Below, in pieces: positions 28,232 through 40,671 of a stretch of DNA of 64,000 nucleotides (within the stretch, counting starts at the first letter, position 1; every line of letters starts with the position of its first letter). The translations under genes and the position numbers were made by a program. Location of the stretch: contig JACOUL010000010.1 in NCBI GenBank assembly GCA_016177875.1, positions 1 to 64,000 on the forward strand. The letters are read 5' to 3'. This DNA comes from Burkholderiales bacterium. Its GTDB lineage: Bacteria > Pseudomonadota > Gammaproteobacteria > Burkholderiales > Burkholderiaceae_D. A model generated the notes under the pieces. It was given only the letters and a program-made list of their open reading frames with translations. It ran no database searches and was not told where the DNA came from.

Positions 28232-28986
28232 GCATTTTACGAACCGACCAATTGACGATCGCACCCGGTGGACAACCCTTGATTCAGAATCTGAACTGGA
28301 CGGTTGAACCAGGTGAGCTCTGGTGCATCCTGGGGCAAAACGGTGTTGGTAAAACGAGTCTCTTGTATGCCTTGGCAGGATTGATTCCGCCGGCTGCCGG
28401 GCGTATATGGCTCGACGGTGTATCGCTTGAAGAGATAGGCACGGAAACTTTGGCATTCAAGCGCGGTTTCATGCCGCAGCAGCAAGTCGATACGTTTTCC
28501 AGCACCGTGATGGCGGCGGTATTGATCGGCCGTACTCCATATCGCATCGGCGGCAGTTGGGACACCGAGGAAGATAAGGCTGCTGCACAGCGCGCGCTCG
28601 AAGTCGTGGGGATGTCGCACAAGGCGCATATGGATGTCTTGACCTTGTCTGCCGGCGAACGGCAAAGGGTGGCGTTGGCAACGCTATTGACGCAGGCGCC
28701 CGCGCTTATGCTGCTGGATGAGCCTGCCGCACATCAGGACGTTTCGCAGCAACTGGCAGTCATGCGGCTCGTGCGCGAGCTGACCGACAAGCACGCGGTG
28801 ATATCGAGCTGCCACGACATTGATCTGGCGGCGCGTTTTGCGACGCATGTGCTGGTATTGGCGGAAAAGCATTATTGGATGGGCCGCGCCGACCAAGTGT
28901 TGACTGTCGACGTTTTGCAGCAAGCGTTCGACTGCCGTTTCGACTTGCAGGAACATCAAGGCATCCGCAGCTTCATTCCTTATTGA
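28228..28986 (+). CDS. btuD: Cobalamin ABC transporter ATP-binding protein
   Basis: 252 aa. Walker A GQNGVGKTSLL, Q-loop in GFMPQQQ, signature LSAGERQRVALA, Walker B LMLLDEPAAHQD and a switch His in SSCHDIDLA. It energises BtuC for B12 import. It is coupled to btuC through ATGA. Confidence 0.92.
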   Translation: MSILRTDQLTIAPGGQPLIQNLNWTVEPGELWCILGQNGVGKTSLLYALAGLIPPAAGRIWLDGVSLEEIGTETLAFKRGFMPQQQVDTFSSTVMAAVLIGRTPYRIGGSWDTEEDKAAAQRALEVVGMSHKAHMDVLTLSAGERQRVALATLLTQAPALMLLDEPAAHQDVSQQLAVMRLVRELTDKHAVISSCHDIDLAARFATHVLVLAEKHYWMGRADQVLTVDVLQQAFDCRFDLQEHQGIRSFIPY

Positions 28987-29068
28987 GTTTATCCGCGAGC
29001 TAGTTGGAACCCGCATGGCGCCGTGATATTCTTGTCAAAACATTCAGTGCCTGACTATTCGCTTCGCT

Positions 29069-29683
29069 ATGCCAGTTTTCGTTGTCGCCAATCCCAAGGG
29101 CGGGGTAGGAAAAAGTACCTTCGCCACCAATCTTGCCGGTTATTTCGCCAGCCGCGGCCATAAGGTCGTGCTGGGCGACGTCGACGTGCAGCAATCTTCG
29201 CGGTCCTGGCTGGCCATTCGTCCGCCGCATCTGCCGGCGATTTCGCCTTGGGAGATCGGCCCCGACAATATCGCCAAGCCGCCGCGCGGCACGACGCATA
29301 TCGTGCTCGACACGCCCGCCGGATTCGAGGGACCTCGCTTTAACGAGGCGGTGAGGATAGCCGACAAGGTCATCGTCCCGCTGCAACCGTCGATGTTCGA
29401 TATTTTGGCGACACAAGCATTCCTGCAACAGCTGTCATCTATTCGAGGCAAGGTGCAGGTCGGCGTGCTGGGCATGCGTGTCGATCGCCGTACCAAATCT
29501 GCTGAACAACTGGAGCATTACGTGCGTCACTTGGGACTGCCGGTGTTGGGTTTTATACGCAACACGCAGAACTATGTTCAACTCGCTTCACAAGGCGCTA
29601 CTGTTTGGGATGCGGCGCCGTCGCGCGTCGAAAAAGATTTGGAAGAGTGGGAAGAAATTCTGAAGTGGGTAGAAGCTTCTTAA
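29069..29683 (+). CDS. ParA/MinD-family ATPase
   Basis: 204 aa. It has the deviant Walker A motif [20 protein letters not shown], the switch segment VVLGDVDVQQSSRSW and HIVLDTPAGFEG. Short ParA proteins of this kind position plasmids, chromosomes or protein cargoes on the nucleoid; older annotations call them cobyrinic acid a,c-diamide synthase because of the shared fold. No ParB or parS is seen. Its place among B12 uptake genes is therefore not evidence of a corrinoid role. The stop overlaps that of the convergent gene. Confidence 0.85.
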   Translation: MPVFVVANPKGGVGKSTFATNLAGYFASRGHKVVLGDVDVQQSSRSWLAIRPPHLPAISPWEIGPDNIAKPPRGTTHIVLDTPAGFEGPRFNEAVRIADKVIVPLQPSMFDILATQAFLQQLSSIRGKVQVGVLGMRVDRRTKSAEQLEHYVRHLGLPVLGFIRNTQNYVQLASQGATVWDAAPSRVEKDLEEWEEILKWVEAS

Positions 29684-30420
29684 CCTGCTTTGAAATTCTC
29701 AAACGCTTCTTTTAGCGCATTGATTCGCGCATCCTCGGTGGTTTCGGCCGGCAAAACCAGCAGCAGATTTTTGTTGCGGACGAATTGAATCAGGCCTCGT
29801 TCGGCTGCGCCTTCGGCATACTTCGCGCATGCGGCTTCCGATACGCACAGCACCAAAGAAACGATCGGCTGCGACATCGATAGCGGCAGAAAATAAAACG
29901 CGCTTACCTTGGCGACTTCCGGTGTGACGAGTTTCGGCTGCAAAGCGCCCGCCGAAGCACTTTGGTCGATTTCCGCCTTGATGCCGCGCTTTTCCAAATA
30001 GCGCGTCAAGCGTCCAAAAACGTCAGTGTTCTGACTACGTGCCAGCGCTTCTTCGCGATTGTTTTCCACGCAGGTGCCGAGCACCGGATCGTAGGTCGCG
30101 TCGTTTTGTTCCTTGCACCAATTTTCCCATTCCTTCGACGTCCTCACTTGAGACAACCCAGAGTCCGGCTTCGCTACGGACTGGGCCGTCTTGTATCCGG
30201 CTGCCAGCATGATGGCAAAGGCGATCAAATTGGGGATAACGACGATACGCAGCGCGTCGTGTTGATGCTGCCATAATCGATATGCCCACACATAGGCCGG
30301 CACGAAGAGAATAAAGGTGGCGCGTGCGCCTGCCGGGCTGTCTTTCCAAATGCGCGCGACCATCCATCCCCATAGCGGGAGAACGACGCCAAACAGCAGT
30401 AGAAAAAATAAGATGGTCAT
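29680..30420 (-). CDS. Membrane-anchored protein of unknown function
   Basis: 246 aa. The start is set at ATG 30418-30420 (MTILFFLLLFGVVLPLWGW), because the 91 codons upstream in this frame read over btuF. Three hydrophobic segments (about 1-25, 33-52 and 58-78) precede a soluble C-terminal half of mixed helices and strands that would face the cytoplasm or periplasm. I do not recognise the family. It overlaps the btuF stop by 4 bp and follows it in the same operon. Confidence 0.65.
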   Translation of the reverse strand: MTILFFLLLFGVVLPLWGWMVARIWKDSPAGARATFILFVPAYVWAYRLWQHQHDALRIVVIPNLIAFAIMLAAGYKTAQSVAKPDSGLSQVRTSKEWENWCKEQNDATYDPVLGTCVENNREEALARSQNTDVFGRLTRYLEKRGIKAEIDQSASAGALQPKLVTPEVAKVSAFYFLPLSMSQPIVSLVLCVSEAACAKYAEGAAERGLIQFVRNKNLLLVLPAETTEDARINALKEAFENFKAG

Positions 30421-31298
30421 GGTCGTTTTTTGCGCGCGGCGTCCAAATACTCGCACAACAACTCGGTGCCGTCCAGAATGCGCGGACCGGGGCGCGAAGT
30501 CAGGTCGGGATGAATCGTGAAAACATTGCCGCGCGCGGCAGCCGTCAGGCCGGGAAAGCGTCGCCAGCCGGCATCGGACGCATTGCCGATCTTGTCGGTA
30601 ATGATGACTTCGGGGTTCGCCTGCAATACGGATTCGACGCCGATCGCCGGCGCCAATTGGGGCAGCGAAGCAAAGATATTCACGCCGCCGCATAGGTGCA
30701 GCGCTTTTGAAATCATATGTCGGCCGTTGATCGTCATTACCGGCTCGCGCCAGATTTGGTAGAACACGCGAGCGACGGGGCGCCTGCTATAGCTTTGCTC
30801 AATTTGCTTGAGACGATGGCGAAACGCGGTGGCAGCTTGCTTGCCTGCCGCATCGGTGCCGGTCAATTGCGCCAAGCGTTCAATGTTGGAAGCGATTGCT
30901 TCAAAGTCGCGTGGTTCGCTTTCGAATACCGGAATGCGAAGACTGCGTAGCCTGGCAATTAACGCGGCTGAATTCCCGCTGCTCCAAGCGATGATCAAAT
31001 CCGGCTTGAGTGCGACGATGCGTTCCGTATCCGGCGCGGCAGGGCCGCCGATCGAAGGCAGTTTCTTTGCTTGCTCCGGATAATCGCTGTAGTCGCTGAC
31101 CGCAACCAGTTGGGTGCCCGCGCCGGCGGCGAAAATCAGCTCGGTTGCGTGCGGGGTCAGCGTGACGATGCGGCGCGCGGGAGAGGACAGAGTAATTGTG
31201 CGTCCGCTATCGTCTTGGACGCTGATTGCCGCACGGCTGTCTAAGGACGCGAATGCCAGCACGAGCAAAAGGCGATTGACCAATGCACGCGCGGACAT
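30417..31298 (-). CDS. btuF: Cobalamin-binding periplasmic protein
   Basis: 293 aa with a signal peptide (MSARALVNRLLLVLAFASLDSR in parts) and the two-lobe helical-backbone fold of type III binding proteins. Motifs are RIVTLTPHATELIFAAGAG, VSDYSDYPEQAKKLPSIGG and PEVIITDKIGNAS. It would deliver B12 to BtuCD, encoded on the opposite strand 1.4 kb away. It has no riboswitch of its own, so it is probably not under the same control as btuBCD. Confidence 0.88.
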   Translation of the reverse strand: MSARALVNRLLLVLAFASLDSRAAISVQDDSGRTITLSSPARRIVTLTPHATELIFAAGAGTQLVAVSDYSDYPEQAKKLPSIGGPAAPDTERIVALKPDLIIAWSSGNSAALIARLRSLRIPVFESEPRDFEAIASNIERLAQLTGTDAAGKQAATAFRHRLKQIEQSYSRRPVARVFYQIWREPVMTINGRHMISKALHLCGGVNIFASLPQLAPAIGVESVLQANPEVIITDKIGNASDAGWRRFPGLTAAARGNVFTIHPDLTSRPGPRILDGTELLCEYLDAARKKRP

Positions 31299-31305
31299 GG
31301 CCGAA

Positions 31306-33026
<1,721 letters not shown>

Positions 33027-33028
33027 GA

Positions 33029-33238
33029 TCAACCTTTGTTTTGGTACACGTAGGCTTGTTGCTTGACGCGCGATTGTTCGGCGCGTTCACGGGCATCGAG
33101 GTCGAGCGGAGCCTTGTCCCACAAGCGGGCGCGCCCTTCGCGCTGCTGCTCTTCCAGCTTAGGATTTTTCTGCTTCAGCTCTTGCAGAAATTGGGTAATT
33201 TCGGATTCGTAGCGGCTGTGCTGTTTCAGGAAATTCAT
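33029..33238 (-). CDS. DUF3460 family protein
   Basis: 69 aa. It starts at ATG 33236-33238 (MNFLKQHSRYESEITQFL) and matches the small DUF3460 family of betaproteobacteria, usually found just before scpA as here. It is charged and helical with no membrane segment. The function is unknown. Its TGA is 2 bases from the scpA start. Confidence 0.85.
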   Translation of the reverse strand: MNFLKQHSRYESEITQFLQELKQKNPKLEEQQREGRARLWDKAPLDLDARERAEQSRVKQQAYVYQNKG

Positions 33239-33323
33239 GGAATTTAGGCAAGTGATTGAAACCAATCGGTATTTTACCTTGTCTGGAGGCTCATTCGGAT
33301 GGGAAATGCCGCCCAGCGCTCAA

Positions 33324-34979
33324 TTAGCCGGCAATACAGTTTGCGCGATCGATCGCTTCAGGCAGCGTTTCGACGCAATTTTCCAATCCGACCCGATCCA
33401 GGAAACCGGCTCGCAACATTAAGCTTTTCGGCTGGCGGCCCAATCCGCAAAGGATGAGTTTGGCGCCATTGGTTTCCAGCGATTTGCGTATCGATTCCAG
33501 GCCATCCAACCCTGTGGTGTCGAGCGAGATCAATTGATGCATTTCCAAGATCATGGCTTTTTTCGGCATGGCCTTGGCTTCAATCAATCCTTCCAGCTTG
33601 CCTACCGCGCCGAAAAACAGCGATCCGAAGACGGAATAGGCGGCGACGCCTTCCGGCAGCGCATGCGCATTTGCAGTTTTGATCGGCTCGATCTGCGTCA
33701 GCGACGAAATACGGTAAATGAAGAAAATGCAGGCCATGGACAAGCCGACTTCTACTGCCGTGGTCAGATCGACGATCACGGTCAACAGGAAGGTGCCCAT
33801 GACCAGAATGCGGTAATTGTTGGAGAAGTGCCTGAGCTTGGCGAATTCATGCCACTCGCCCATGTTGTAGGCGACGTAAATCAGGATGGCAGCCAGGGCC
33901 GCGAGCGGTATATCCTTGGCGAGGGGCGCGGCGATCAACACGATCAACAGCAGCGTCAATGCGTGGACGATGCCGGACACAGGCGTTGTCGCGCCGGAGC
34001 GGATATTGGTGGTCGTGCGCGCGATGGTCCCGGTTACCGGCAGCGCGCCGAAAAACGGGACGACAAAATTGGCGATGCCTTGCGCCATCAATTCCTGATT
34101 GGGGTCATGGCGCTCTTGCGTTAAATTGTCGGCCACACGCGCGCACAACAGAGATTCCACCGCTCCCAATAACGCGATGGTGAGCGTCGGCGCAAATAAT
34201 TGTTTGGCGGTTTCCCAGCTGAAGGCAGGCAGGCGGAATTCCGGCAAGCCTTGCGGGATGCCGCCGAATCGTGTGCCGATCGTTTCCAGCGGCAGATGCA
34301 GAACGCTGACCGCCAGGGTGCCGAGCGTCAGCACCAGGATCGGTCCGGGAATCGCCCGGCTGAAACGGAACAATGGATGAGCCCCTTGCAGCTTATAGGC
34401 CTTGGGCCATATCGCAAGTAAGAACAGGCAGGTCGCTGCTGTGGCAAATGCATACAAATTTGCCGTATTCGCGTGCTTGATCAGCATGTAAATCTGCGAA
34501 AAAAAATCGGCAGGCATTTTTTCGATACTCAACCCGAAAAAATCCTTTAGCTGGGACAAGGCAATCAGCACGGCGATGCCGTTGGTGAAGCCGATCACGA
34601 TCGGCAGCGGAATCAAACGAATGGCCGAGCCCAGCCGCAGCATTCCGAACGAGATCAGCATCAGACCGGCGCAGATGGTGCAAATGAAGAGATTGGCTAA
34701 GCCGTATTTGGCGATAATGCCGTAAATAACGACGATGAAGGCGCCGGCCGGTCCGCCCACCTGTACCGGCGATCCGCCCAGGGTGGAAATCAGGAAGCCG
34801 CCGATAATGGCGGAAAAAATACCTGCTTCCGGTTTGGCGCCGGACGCGATGGCAAATGCCATTGCCAGCGGCAGGGCAACGACTCCGACCGTCAGCCCGG
34901 CCATTGCATCCTTGAAGAACTTGTGTCGATCGTAGCCCTTTAAGGCGTCGAATAAGCGCGGACGGAACGTAAAATTCAA
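33324..34979 (-). CDS. SulP-family anion transporter with STAS domain
   Basis: 551 aa. The membrane domain starts DALKGYDRHKFFKDAMAGLT and carries the SulP core ASGAKPEAGIFSAIIGGF. The C-terminal STAS domain (about 440-551) includes MHQLISLDTTGLDGLESI. Substrates in the family are sulfate, bicarbonate or dicarboxylates; none is fixed by context. The start is TTG 34977-34979: an in-frame stop lies four codons upstream, no ATG is available, and AGGA is spaced 7 bases before the TTG. Confidence 0.9.
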   Translation of the reverse strand: MNFTFRPRLFDALKGYDRHKFFKDAMAGLTVGVVALPLAMAFAIASGAKPEAGIFSAIIGGFLISTLGGSPVQVGGPAGAFIVVIYGIIAKYGLANLFICTICAGLMLISFGMLRLGSAIRLIPLPIVIGFTNGIAVLIALSQLKDFFGLSIEKMPADFFSQIYMLIKHANTANLYAFATAATCLFLLAIWPKAYKLQGAHPLFRFSRAIPGPILVLTLGTLAVSVLHLPLETIGTRFGGIPQGLPEFRLPAFSWETAKQLFAPTLTIALLGAVESLLCARVADNLTQERHDPNQELMAQGIANFVVPFFGALPVTGTIARTTTNIRSGATTPVSGIVHALTLLLIVLIAAPLAKDIPLAALAAILIYVAYNMGEWHEFAKLRHFSNNYRILVMGTFLLTVIVDLTTAVEVGLSMACIFFIYRISSLTQIEPIKTANAHALPEGVAAYSVFGSLFFGAVGKLEGLIEAKAMPKKAMILEMHQLISLDTTGLDGLESIRKSLETNGAKLILCGLGRQPKSLMLRAGFLDRVGLENCVETLPEAIDRANCIAG

Positions 34980-35095
34980 AGCTATGTCCTACGGAAACGT
35001 GGAGAGGCCGATTTCCTACAATGAACAGGAAGCACCTTGTACGCGATTATTGTGCCCCCGATCGACCGGGAATCACAAGTGGCAATTAGAAAAAT

Positions 35096-35569
35096 CTAAA
35101 GCAAGCGGCGCATGACAGTGGGCACCAGTTCTTGCGGATTGGCATGGGAATACTCGAGTTCCGGCGCGACTTCGAAGTCATAGGCGGCATACAAGTCGAC
35201 TAGGCGCGATTGGTCGGCACGTACCGCCAGGCGTAATTCGGCAACGTTAGCCGCTTGCGCGTGATGAATGACCGCTTCCAGCAAATGTTGAGAAAGGTTA
35301 TTGCCGCGATATTGCGGCAATAAGCCCATGCGCAGCATTTCCCACACATTGGTTTCACCGTCGAGCGGCAACCAGCGCACGGAACCGATGGATTCGCTGC
35401 CTAGTATCAGAATAAATCCCCCGCCTTCTTGCAAGTGCTGGCGTACCTGTTCAGGCGATTCACGATGTCCGCTCGACGTCGCCGCCACTTTGCCGGCCCA
35501 AGCCGCGCGCGTCAAATTCGCAATCAACTGCGCGTCGCTGAGCGTGGCTTCCCGAACGATCAGATCCAT
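35096..35569 (-). CDS. GNAT-family acetyltransferase
   Basis: 157 aa from ATG 35567-35569 (MDLIVREATLSDAQLI). The acetyl-CoA motif GLLPQYRGNNLSQHLLEAVI and the C-terminal DLYAAYDFEVAPELEY segment mark a GNAT protein. The substrate is unknown. It lies 11 bases after metG and may be cotranscribed. Confidence 0.82.
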   Translation of the reverse strand: MDLIVREATLSDAQLIANLTRAAWAGKVAATSSGHRESPEQVRQHLQEGGGFILILGSESIGSVRWLPLDGETNVWEMLRMGLLPQYRGNNLSQHLLEAVIHHAQAANVAELRLAVRADQSRLVDLYAAYDFEVAPELEYSHANPQELVPTVMRRLL

Positions 35570-35580
35570 AAATATGGCGA

Positions 35581-37662
35581 TTAGCGTATCCGCATGCCCG
35601 GTTCGGCGCCGGGCCATGGATTCAAGATATAAATGCCGGGATTGGTTTTTTCATCGGCGGCCGAAGCGGCCAGCACCATGCCTTCGGAAATACCGAACTT
35701 CATCTTGCGCGGCGCCAGGTTAGCCACCAGGACGGTCAGTTTGCCGATCAAGTCTTCCGGCTTGTAGGCCGACTTGATGCCGGAGAAAACATTGCGCATG
35801 CGGCCTTCGCCGACGTTCAAGGTCAAGCGCAGGAGTTTGTCCGAGCCTTCGACGTGTTCACAATTGACGATCTGGGCGATGCGCAGATCGATCTTGGCGA
35901 AATCGTCGATCTTGATTTCCGGCGCGAGCGGTTCAGCGGCGGCATTCGTCGCTGCGTTCGCTGCAGGCGCCGCTTGCGCAGCCGGCGCTTCGGGCACCTC
36001 GAATAAAGCATCCAGCATCTTGGCATCGACGCGCGTCATCAAATGTTCGAAGGTGCCGATGGCGCTTGGATTCGTTTGCAAGTCGGCCCAAGTGAGATCG
36101 CGCTCCATCTTGAACAGGCTGGCCACTTTGCGCGCCAGCGAGGGCAGAATCGGCGCCAGGAAAATCGTCAAGCTATAGAAGGAACGCAGCAGGTTGCTGC
36201 AGACATCTTGCAATTCTTGGTTATTGGCCGGGTCCTTGGCCAGTTCCCACGGCTTCTTGGTGTCGACGTACTGATTCACTTCGTCGGCCAGCGACATGAT
36301 CTGGCGGATCGCCTTGCCGAATTCGCGCGCTTCATAAGCTTCGCGAATCACCGCTTCTTGTTCGGCGAAGCGCAGTTTCCAGCTCATCGCAGCTTCGCCT
36401 GAAACCGCATCGCTCAATTGACCGCCGAAGCGCTTGGTGATGAAGCCGGCGGCGCGGCTGGCGATGTTGACGTATTTGCCGATCAGGTCGGAGTTGATCT
36501 TGGCGATGAAATCCTCGGCATTGAAGTCGATGTCTTCCACCTTCGCATTCAGCTTGAAGGCGATGTAATAGCGCAGCCACTCCGGGTTCATGCCGATTTC
36601 CAGATAGCGCAGCGGCGAAATGCCGGTGCCGCGCGACTTGCTCATCTTTTCGCCGTTGACGGTCAGGTGGCCGTGCACGTTAATTTTCAGCTTGTCGATG
36701 ATCGGATGCTCGGAGAACTTCAGCATGGTCGGCCAGAACAGCAGATGGAAGGAGACAATGTCCTTGCCGATGAAATGAATCTGCTCGGTTGCCGGATTGT
36801 TCAGCAGCGCGTCGTAATCGATGCCTTTCTTGCCGCAGTAATTCTTCAAGCTCGCCAGATACCCGACAGGCGCATCCAGCCAAACATAGAAGTACTTGCC
36901 CGGCGCATCCGGAATCGGAATGCCGAAGTAGGGCGCGTCGCGCGAGATATCCCAATCGGCCAGGTCCTTGCCTTCATTCCCGAGCCACTCGCTGACCTTG
37001 TTGACCATTTCCGGCTGCAGGCGGCTCGGCGAATTCAGCCATTCCTGCAAAAATTCGATGCAGCGCTGATCGGACAGCTTGAAGAAATACTGTTCCGACG
37101 GTTTGAGCACCGGAGTTGCGCCGGTTAATGCAGAGTAGGGGTTCTTCAGTTCGGTCGGTTCGTAGGCGGCACCGCATACCTCGCAATTGTCGCCGTACTG
37201 GTCTTTCGCGCCGCATTTCGGACATTCGCCCTTGATGTTGCGATCGGCCAGGAACATGCCTTTGACCGGATCGAAGAAGCGCTCGACTACGCGGGTGACG
37301 ATCAGCCCGGTGTCGCGCAAGCGCTTGTAGATTGCTTGCGAAAGTTCAGTGTTTTCCGGCGAGTCGGTGGAATGCCAGTTGTCGAAGGAAATATGAAAAC
37401 CGTCAAGGTATTGCTTGCGGCCGGCGGCAATATTGGCGACGAATTCCTGCGGTGTGATGCCGGCCTTCTCGGCGGCGATCATGATAGGCGTGCCGTGCGC
37501 ATCGTCGGCGCCGACGAAATGCACCTCGTTTCCCACCATGCGTTGAAACCGCACCCAGATGTCGGCCTGGATGTATTCCATGATATGGCCGATGTGGAAC
37601 GCCCCATTGGCATAGGGCAGGGCGGTGGTGACGAAAAGTTTGCGTGGCTGGGCGTTGCTCAT
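35581..37662 (-). CDS. metG: Methionyl-tRNA synthetase
   Basis: 693 aa, the long MetG1 type. HIGH motif in [12 protein letters not shown], zinc knuckle [18 protein letters not shown] (four Cys), KMSKS motif in [10 protein letters not shown], anticodon-binding helices, and a C-terminal tRNA-binding (EMAP/Trbp111) dimerisation domain after an Ala-rich linker at about 565-585. It is divergent from apbC. Confidence 0.97.
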   Translation of the reverse strand: MSNAQPRKLFVTTALPYANGAFHIGHIMEYIQADIWVRFQRMVGNEVHFVGADDAHGTPIMIAAEKAGITPQEFVANIAAGRKQYLDGFHISFDNWHSTDSPENTELSQAIYKRLRDTGLIVTRVVERFFDPVKGMFLADRNIKGECPKCGAKDQYGDNCEVCGAAYEPTELKNPYSALTGATPVLKPSEQYFFKLSDQRCIEFLQEWLNSPSRLQPEMVNKVSEWLGNEGKDLADWDISRDAPYFGIPIPDAPGKYFYVWLDAPVGYLASLKNYCGKKGIDYDALLNNPATEQIHFIGKDIVSFHLLFWPTMLKFSEHPIIDKLKINVHGHLTVNGEKMSKSRGTGISPLRYLEIGMNPEWLRYYIAFKLNAKVEDIDFNAEDFIAKINSDLIGKYVNIASRAAGFITKRFGGQLSDAVSGEAAMSWKLRFAEQEAVIREAYEAREFGKAIRQIMSLADEVNQYVDTKKPWELAKDPANNQELQDVCSNLLRSFYSLTIFLAPILPSLARKVASLFKMERDLTWADLQTNPSAIGTFEHLMTRVDAKMLDALFEVPEAPAAQAAPAANAATNAAAEPLAPEIKIDDFAKIDLRIAQIVNCEHVEGSDKLLRLTLNVGEGRMRNVFSGIKSAYKPEDLIGKLTVLVANLAPRKMKFGISEGMVLAASAADEKTNPGIYILNPWPGAEPGMRIR

Positions 37663-37781
37663 GGGGCGATGCGCTTATGGGATAAAACAGTGATTTTAGC
37701 AGTGCAATAGGCAAATTCATAACCGGCCCCGCTGTAAGCCCCAATTGGTTTAGACTGTTGCCTTCAGCACTAGGAGAAACA

Positions 37782-38870
37782 ATGAGCGTTACCGTCGATG
37801 CCGTCAAAGCGGCACTTTCCCGGGTGATTGACCCGAATACCGGCAAAGATTTTATTTCCGGCAAGTCAGCTAAAAATATCCAGGTAAACGGAGACAGTGT
37901 CAGCTTTGACATAGAGCTCGGCTATCCTGCCAAAAGCCAGATCGACTCGATTCGCGACGCCGTGATCGCGGCGGTCAAGGGCGTTCCCGGCGTCGGTAAT
38001 GTGAGCGCTAGTGTGCGATCCAACATTATTTCGCACGCCGTTCAACGCGGCGTGAAGCTGTTGTCGAACGTTAAAAACATCATCGTCGTCGCTTCCGGCA
38101 AGGGCGGTGTCGGCAAGTCAACCACCGCTGTGAATTTGGCTCTCGCGTTGGCGGCGGAAGGCGCGCAAGTCGGTTTGCTCGACGCCGATATTTATGGCCC
38201 GTCGCAGCCGATGATGATGGGCATTTCAGGACGGCCGGAGAGCCAAGACGGCAAAACCATCGAGCCGATGGAGAACTATGGCGTGCAAGTCTCCTCGATC
38301 GGATTCCTGATCGACATCGATCAGCCCATGGTGTGGCGCGGCCCGATGGTGGTGCAGGCGCTGATGCAGCTGTTGGAGCAAACCAATTGGCGCGCACTCG
38401 ACTATCTGATCATCGACATGCCGCCGGGGACCGGCGACATTCAATTAACGCTGTCGCAAAAGGTGCCGGTGACCGGTGCGGTAATCGTCACTACGCCGCA
38501 AGACATCGCTTTGCTGGATGCGCGCAAGGGTTTGAAGATGTTCGAGAAAGTGGATATTCCGATTCTCGGTATCGTGGAAAACATGAGCGTGCATATTTGT
38601 TCGAACTGCGGTCATGCCGAACCGATTTTCGGCACCGGCGGCGGCGAGAAAATGTGCAAGGAATACGGCGTCGATTTCCTCGGCGCTTTGCCGCTTACGA
38701 TGGCGATTCGCGAACAAGCCGATTCCGGCAAGCCTACCGTGGTGGCGGATCCTGACGGGCAGGTTGCCGACATTTACAAAAAAATCGCCCGCAAAGTCGC
38801 CATCAAGGTTGCCGATAAGGCGAAAGACATGTCGAGCAAATTCCCGACCATCGTCATCAAGAACGATTGA
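37782..38870 (+). CDS. apbC: Iron-sulfur cluster carrier ATPase ApbC (Mrp)
   Basis: 362 aa. An N-terminal MIP18/DUF59 domain (1-90) is followed by a P-loop ATPase with [20 protein letters not shown] and the cluster-binding CxxC in [11 protein letters not shown]. ApbC/Mrp proteins carry 4Fe-4S clusters to apoproteins. TAGGAGAAAC precedes ATG 37782. A terminator follows at 38907. Confidence 0.94.
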   Translation: MSVTVDAVKAALSRVIDPNTGKDFISGKSAKNIQVNGDSVSFDIELGYPAKSQIDSIRDAVIAAVKGVPGVGNVSASVRSNIISHAVQRGVKLLSNVKNIIVVASGKGGVGKSTTAVNLALALAAEGAQVGLLDADIYGPSQPMMMGISGRPESQDGKTIEPMENYGVQVSSIGFLIDIDQPMVWRGPMVVQALMQLLEQTNWRALDYLIIDMPPGTGDIQLTLSQKVPVTGAVIVTTPQDIALLDARKGLKMFEKVDIPILGIVENMSVHICSNCGHAEPIFGTGGGEKMCKEYGVDFLGALPLTMAIREQADSGKPTVVADPDGQVADIYKKIARKVAIKVADKAKDMSSKFPTIVIKND

Positions 38871-38906
38871 CGGGTTAAGCGGTAAAATACCGGCATTCTT
38901 GAATAC

Positions 38907-38934
38907 AACGGCCTTTGCGGGCCGTTTTTCTTTC
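38907..38934 (+). terminator. Rho-independent terminator between apbC and gltX
   Basis: AACGGCC/GGCCGTT stem with a 6-base loop followed by TTTTTCTTTCTTT. It ends only a few bases before the gltX start codon at 38941, leaving no room for a separate leader. Confidence 0.8.
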
Positions 38935-38940
38935 TTTACC

Positions 38941-40332
38941 ATGACTGTTCGCACTCGTTTCGCACCCAGCCCCACCGGTTATCTGCACCTCGGCGGCGCA
39001 CGCACCGCGCTCTACGCGTGGGCGTATGCACGCCGCTTCGGCGGCACTTTCATTTTGCGTATCGAAGATACCGATCTCGAACGCTCGACGCCGGAAGCGG
39101 TGCAAGCCATTTTGGACGGCATGCAATGGCTGGGATTGCAGCATGACGAAGGTCCTTTCTATCAAATGAAGCGGATGGACCGCTACCGCGAAGTGATCGA
39201 GCAGATGCTGCAGGCCGGTACGGCCTATTATTGTTACTCGTCGCCGGAAGAAGTCGAAGTGATGCGCGAGCGCTTGCGCGCCGCCGGCGAAAAGCCGCGC
39301 TACGACGGCACTTGGCGGCCGGAGCCGGGCAAGACCTTGCCGCCGATTCCGGAAGGCCGCAAGCCGGTCGTGCGCTTCAAGAATCCGCTCGACGGCGATG
39401 TGACTTGGAACGACGTCGTCAAAGGACCCATCACTATCTCCAACCGCGAACTGGATGACCTGATCATCGCGCGCTCCGACGGCACGCCCACCTATAATTT
39501 CTGCGTGGCGGTCGACGACTCCGACATGCGCATCACCCATGTGCTGCGCGGCGACGATCACGTCAACAATACGCCGCGGCAAATCAATATCTTGAAAGCC
39601 TTGGACATGCCGTTGCCGGAGTACGGCCACCTGCCCATGATTCTTGGCTCCGACGGGCAAAAACTCTCCAAGCGCAGGGATGCGGTCAGCGTGATGAAGT
39701 ATGCGGAAGCGGGCTATTTGCCAGAAGCGATGATCAACTATCTTGCGCGTCTAGGCTGGAGCCACGGCGATGAGGAGATTTTCTCGGCGGAGCAGTTGTG
39801 TCTATGGTTCGATCTGGATCATCTCACCAAGTCGCCTGCCCAATTCAATCCGGAAAAATTAGCGTGGTTGAATAATCATTACATTAAGCAAGCCGACAAT
39901 GCGCGCCTGGAAAAATTTGTACGGCCCCTGATGGAAAGTGCTGGCGCGCAGTTTGCCGCAGCGCCGGACTTGCAAGCAGTAATCGCTTTGATGAAAGATC
40001 GTGTGAATACGATCAATGAGCTGGCAGACGCAGCGATGTTGTTTTATCGCCAGCCGCAGCCAGATCCTGCCTTGTTGACGCAGCATCTCACCGATGCGGT
40101 CAAACCTGCGATTTTTCAATACTTGGAGAGTTGTAAATCGGTCGCATGGAGCAAAGAAGCGCTGTCGGCGATGTTGAAAGAAGTATTGGCCGCGCACAAG
40201 CTCAAGATGCCGCAGCTGGCGATGCCATTGCGCTTAATGCTTACCGGTCAATTGCAGACGCCATCGATCGATGCGGTGGTCGAATTGTTCGGCCGCGAAA
40301 CGGTTTTGGCGCGGCTGGCGAAGTTCCTGTAA
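38941..40332 (+). CDS. gltX: Glutamyl-tRNA synthetase
   Basis: 463 aa. It starts [20 protein letters not shown], the canonical N-terminus with the HIGH-like motif, and has KLSKR in [11 protein letters not shown]. It charges tRNA-Glu, whose gene lies 170 bases downstream. There is no Shine-Dalgarno sequence, and the ATG sits right behind the T-run of an intrinsic terminator, so initiation may depend on readthrough, on a leaderless transcript, or on U-rich-leader recognition. Confidence 0.97.
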   Translation: MTVRTRFAPSPTGYLHLGGARTALYAWAYARRFGGTFILRIEDTDLERSTPEAVQAILDGMQWLGLQHDEGPFYQMKRMDRYREVIEQMLQAGTAYYCYSSPEEVEVMRERLRAAGEKPRYDGTWRPEPGKTLPPIPEGRKPVVRFKNPLDGDVTWNDVVKGPITISNRELDDLIIARSDGTPTYNFCVAVDDSDMRITHVLRGDDHVNNTPRQINILKALDMPLPEYGHLPMILGSDGQKLSKRRDAVSVMKYAEAGYLPEAMINYLARLGWSHGDEEIFSAEQLCLWFDLDHLTKSPAQFNPEKLAWLNNHYIKQADNARLEKFVRPLMESAGAQFAAAPDLQAVIALMKDRVNTINELADAAMLFYRQPQPDPALLTQHLTDAVKPAIFQYLESCKSVAWSKEALSAMLKEVLAAHKLKMPQLAMPLRLMLTGQLQTPSIDAVVELFGRETVLARLAKFL

Positions 40333-40397
40333 GAATAGGATGCAAAGGCGATTTACACCGCTGCAAAACCTTTGCTATAATTCCGCTTCTGCACACA

Positions 40398-40473
<76 letters not shown>

Positions 40474-40499
40474 GCGAATGTGCAGAAATACAGGCTTCC

Positions 40500-40575
40500 G
40501 ACCCCATCGTCTAGAGGCCTAGGACATCACCCTTTCACGGTGAGTACCGGGGTTCGAATCCCCGTGGGGTCGCCA
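40500..40575 (+). tRNA. tRNA-Glu (TTC)
   Basis: 76 bases including CCA. Acceptor GACCCCA/TGGGGTC, anticodon stem TCACC/GGTGA with loop CTTTCAC (anticodon TTC), T arm GGTTCGAATCC. It is 26 bases after tRNA-Ala and is followed by a terminator and the AT-rich island, so it is a candidate insertion target. Confidence 0.96.
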
Positions 40576-40591
40576 GGATTCACTGGCAGTC

Positions 40592-40630
40592 AACGGCTTA
40601 GAGCTTAATCGCTCTAAGCCGTTTTTCTTT
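40592..40630 (+). terminator. Strong rho-independent terminator after tRNA-Glu
   Basis: AACGGCTTAGAGC pairs perfectly with GCTCTAAGCCGTT (13 bp, 6-base loop), followed by TTTCTTTTC. Confidence 0.92.
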
Positions 40631-40671
40631 TCTGTTCACATAGAGCGCGCACTGCCCGTGTGGGGATGCGA

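Noticed and set aside
29069..29683. Annotation of the ParA-like gene as a cobyrinic acid a,c-diamide synthase because it lies near B12 genes
   Set aside because: Only the P-loop fold is shared; length and motifs are those of short ParA proteins.
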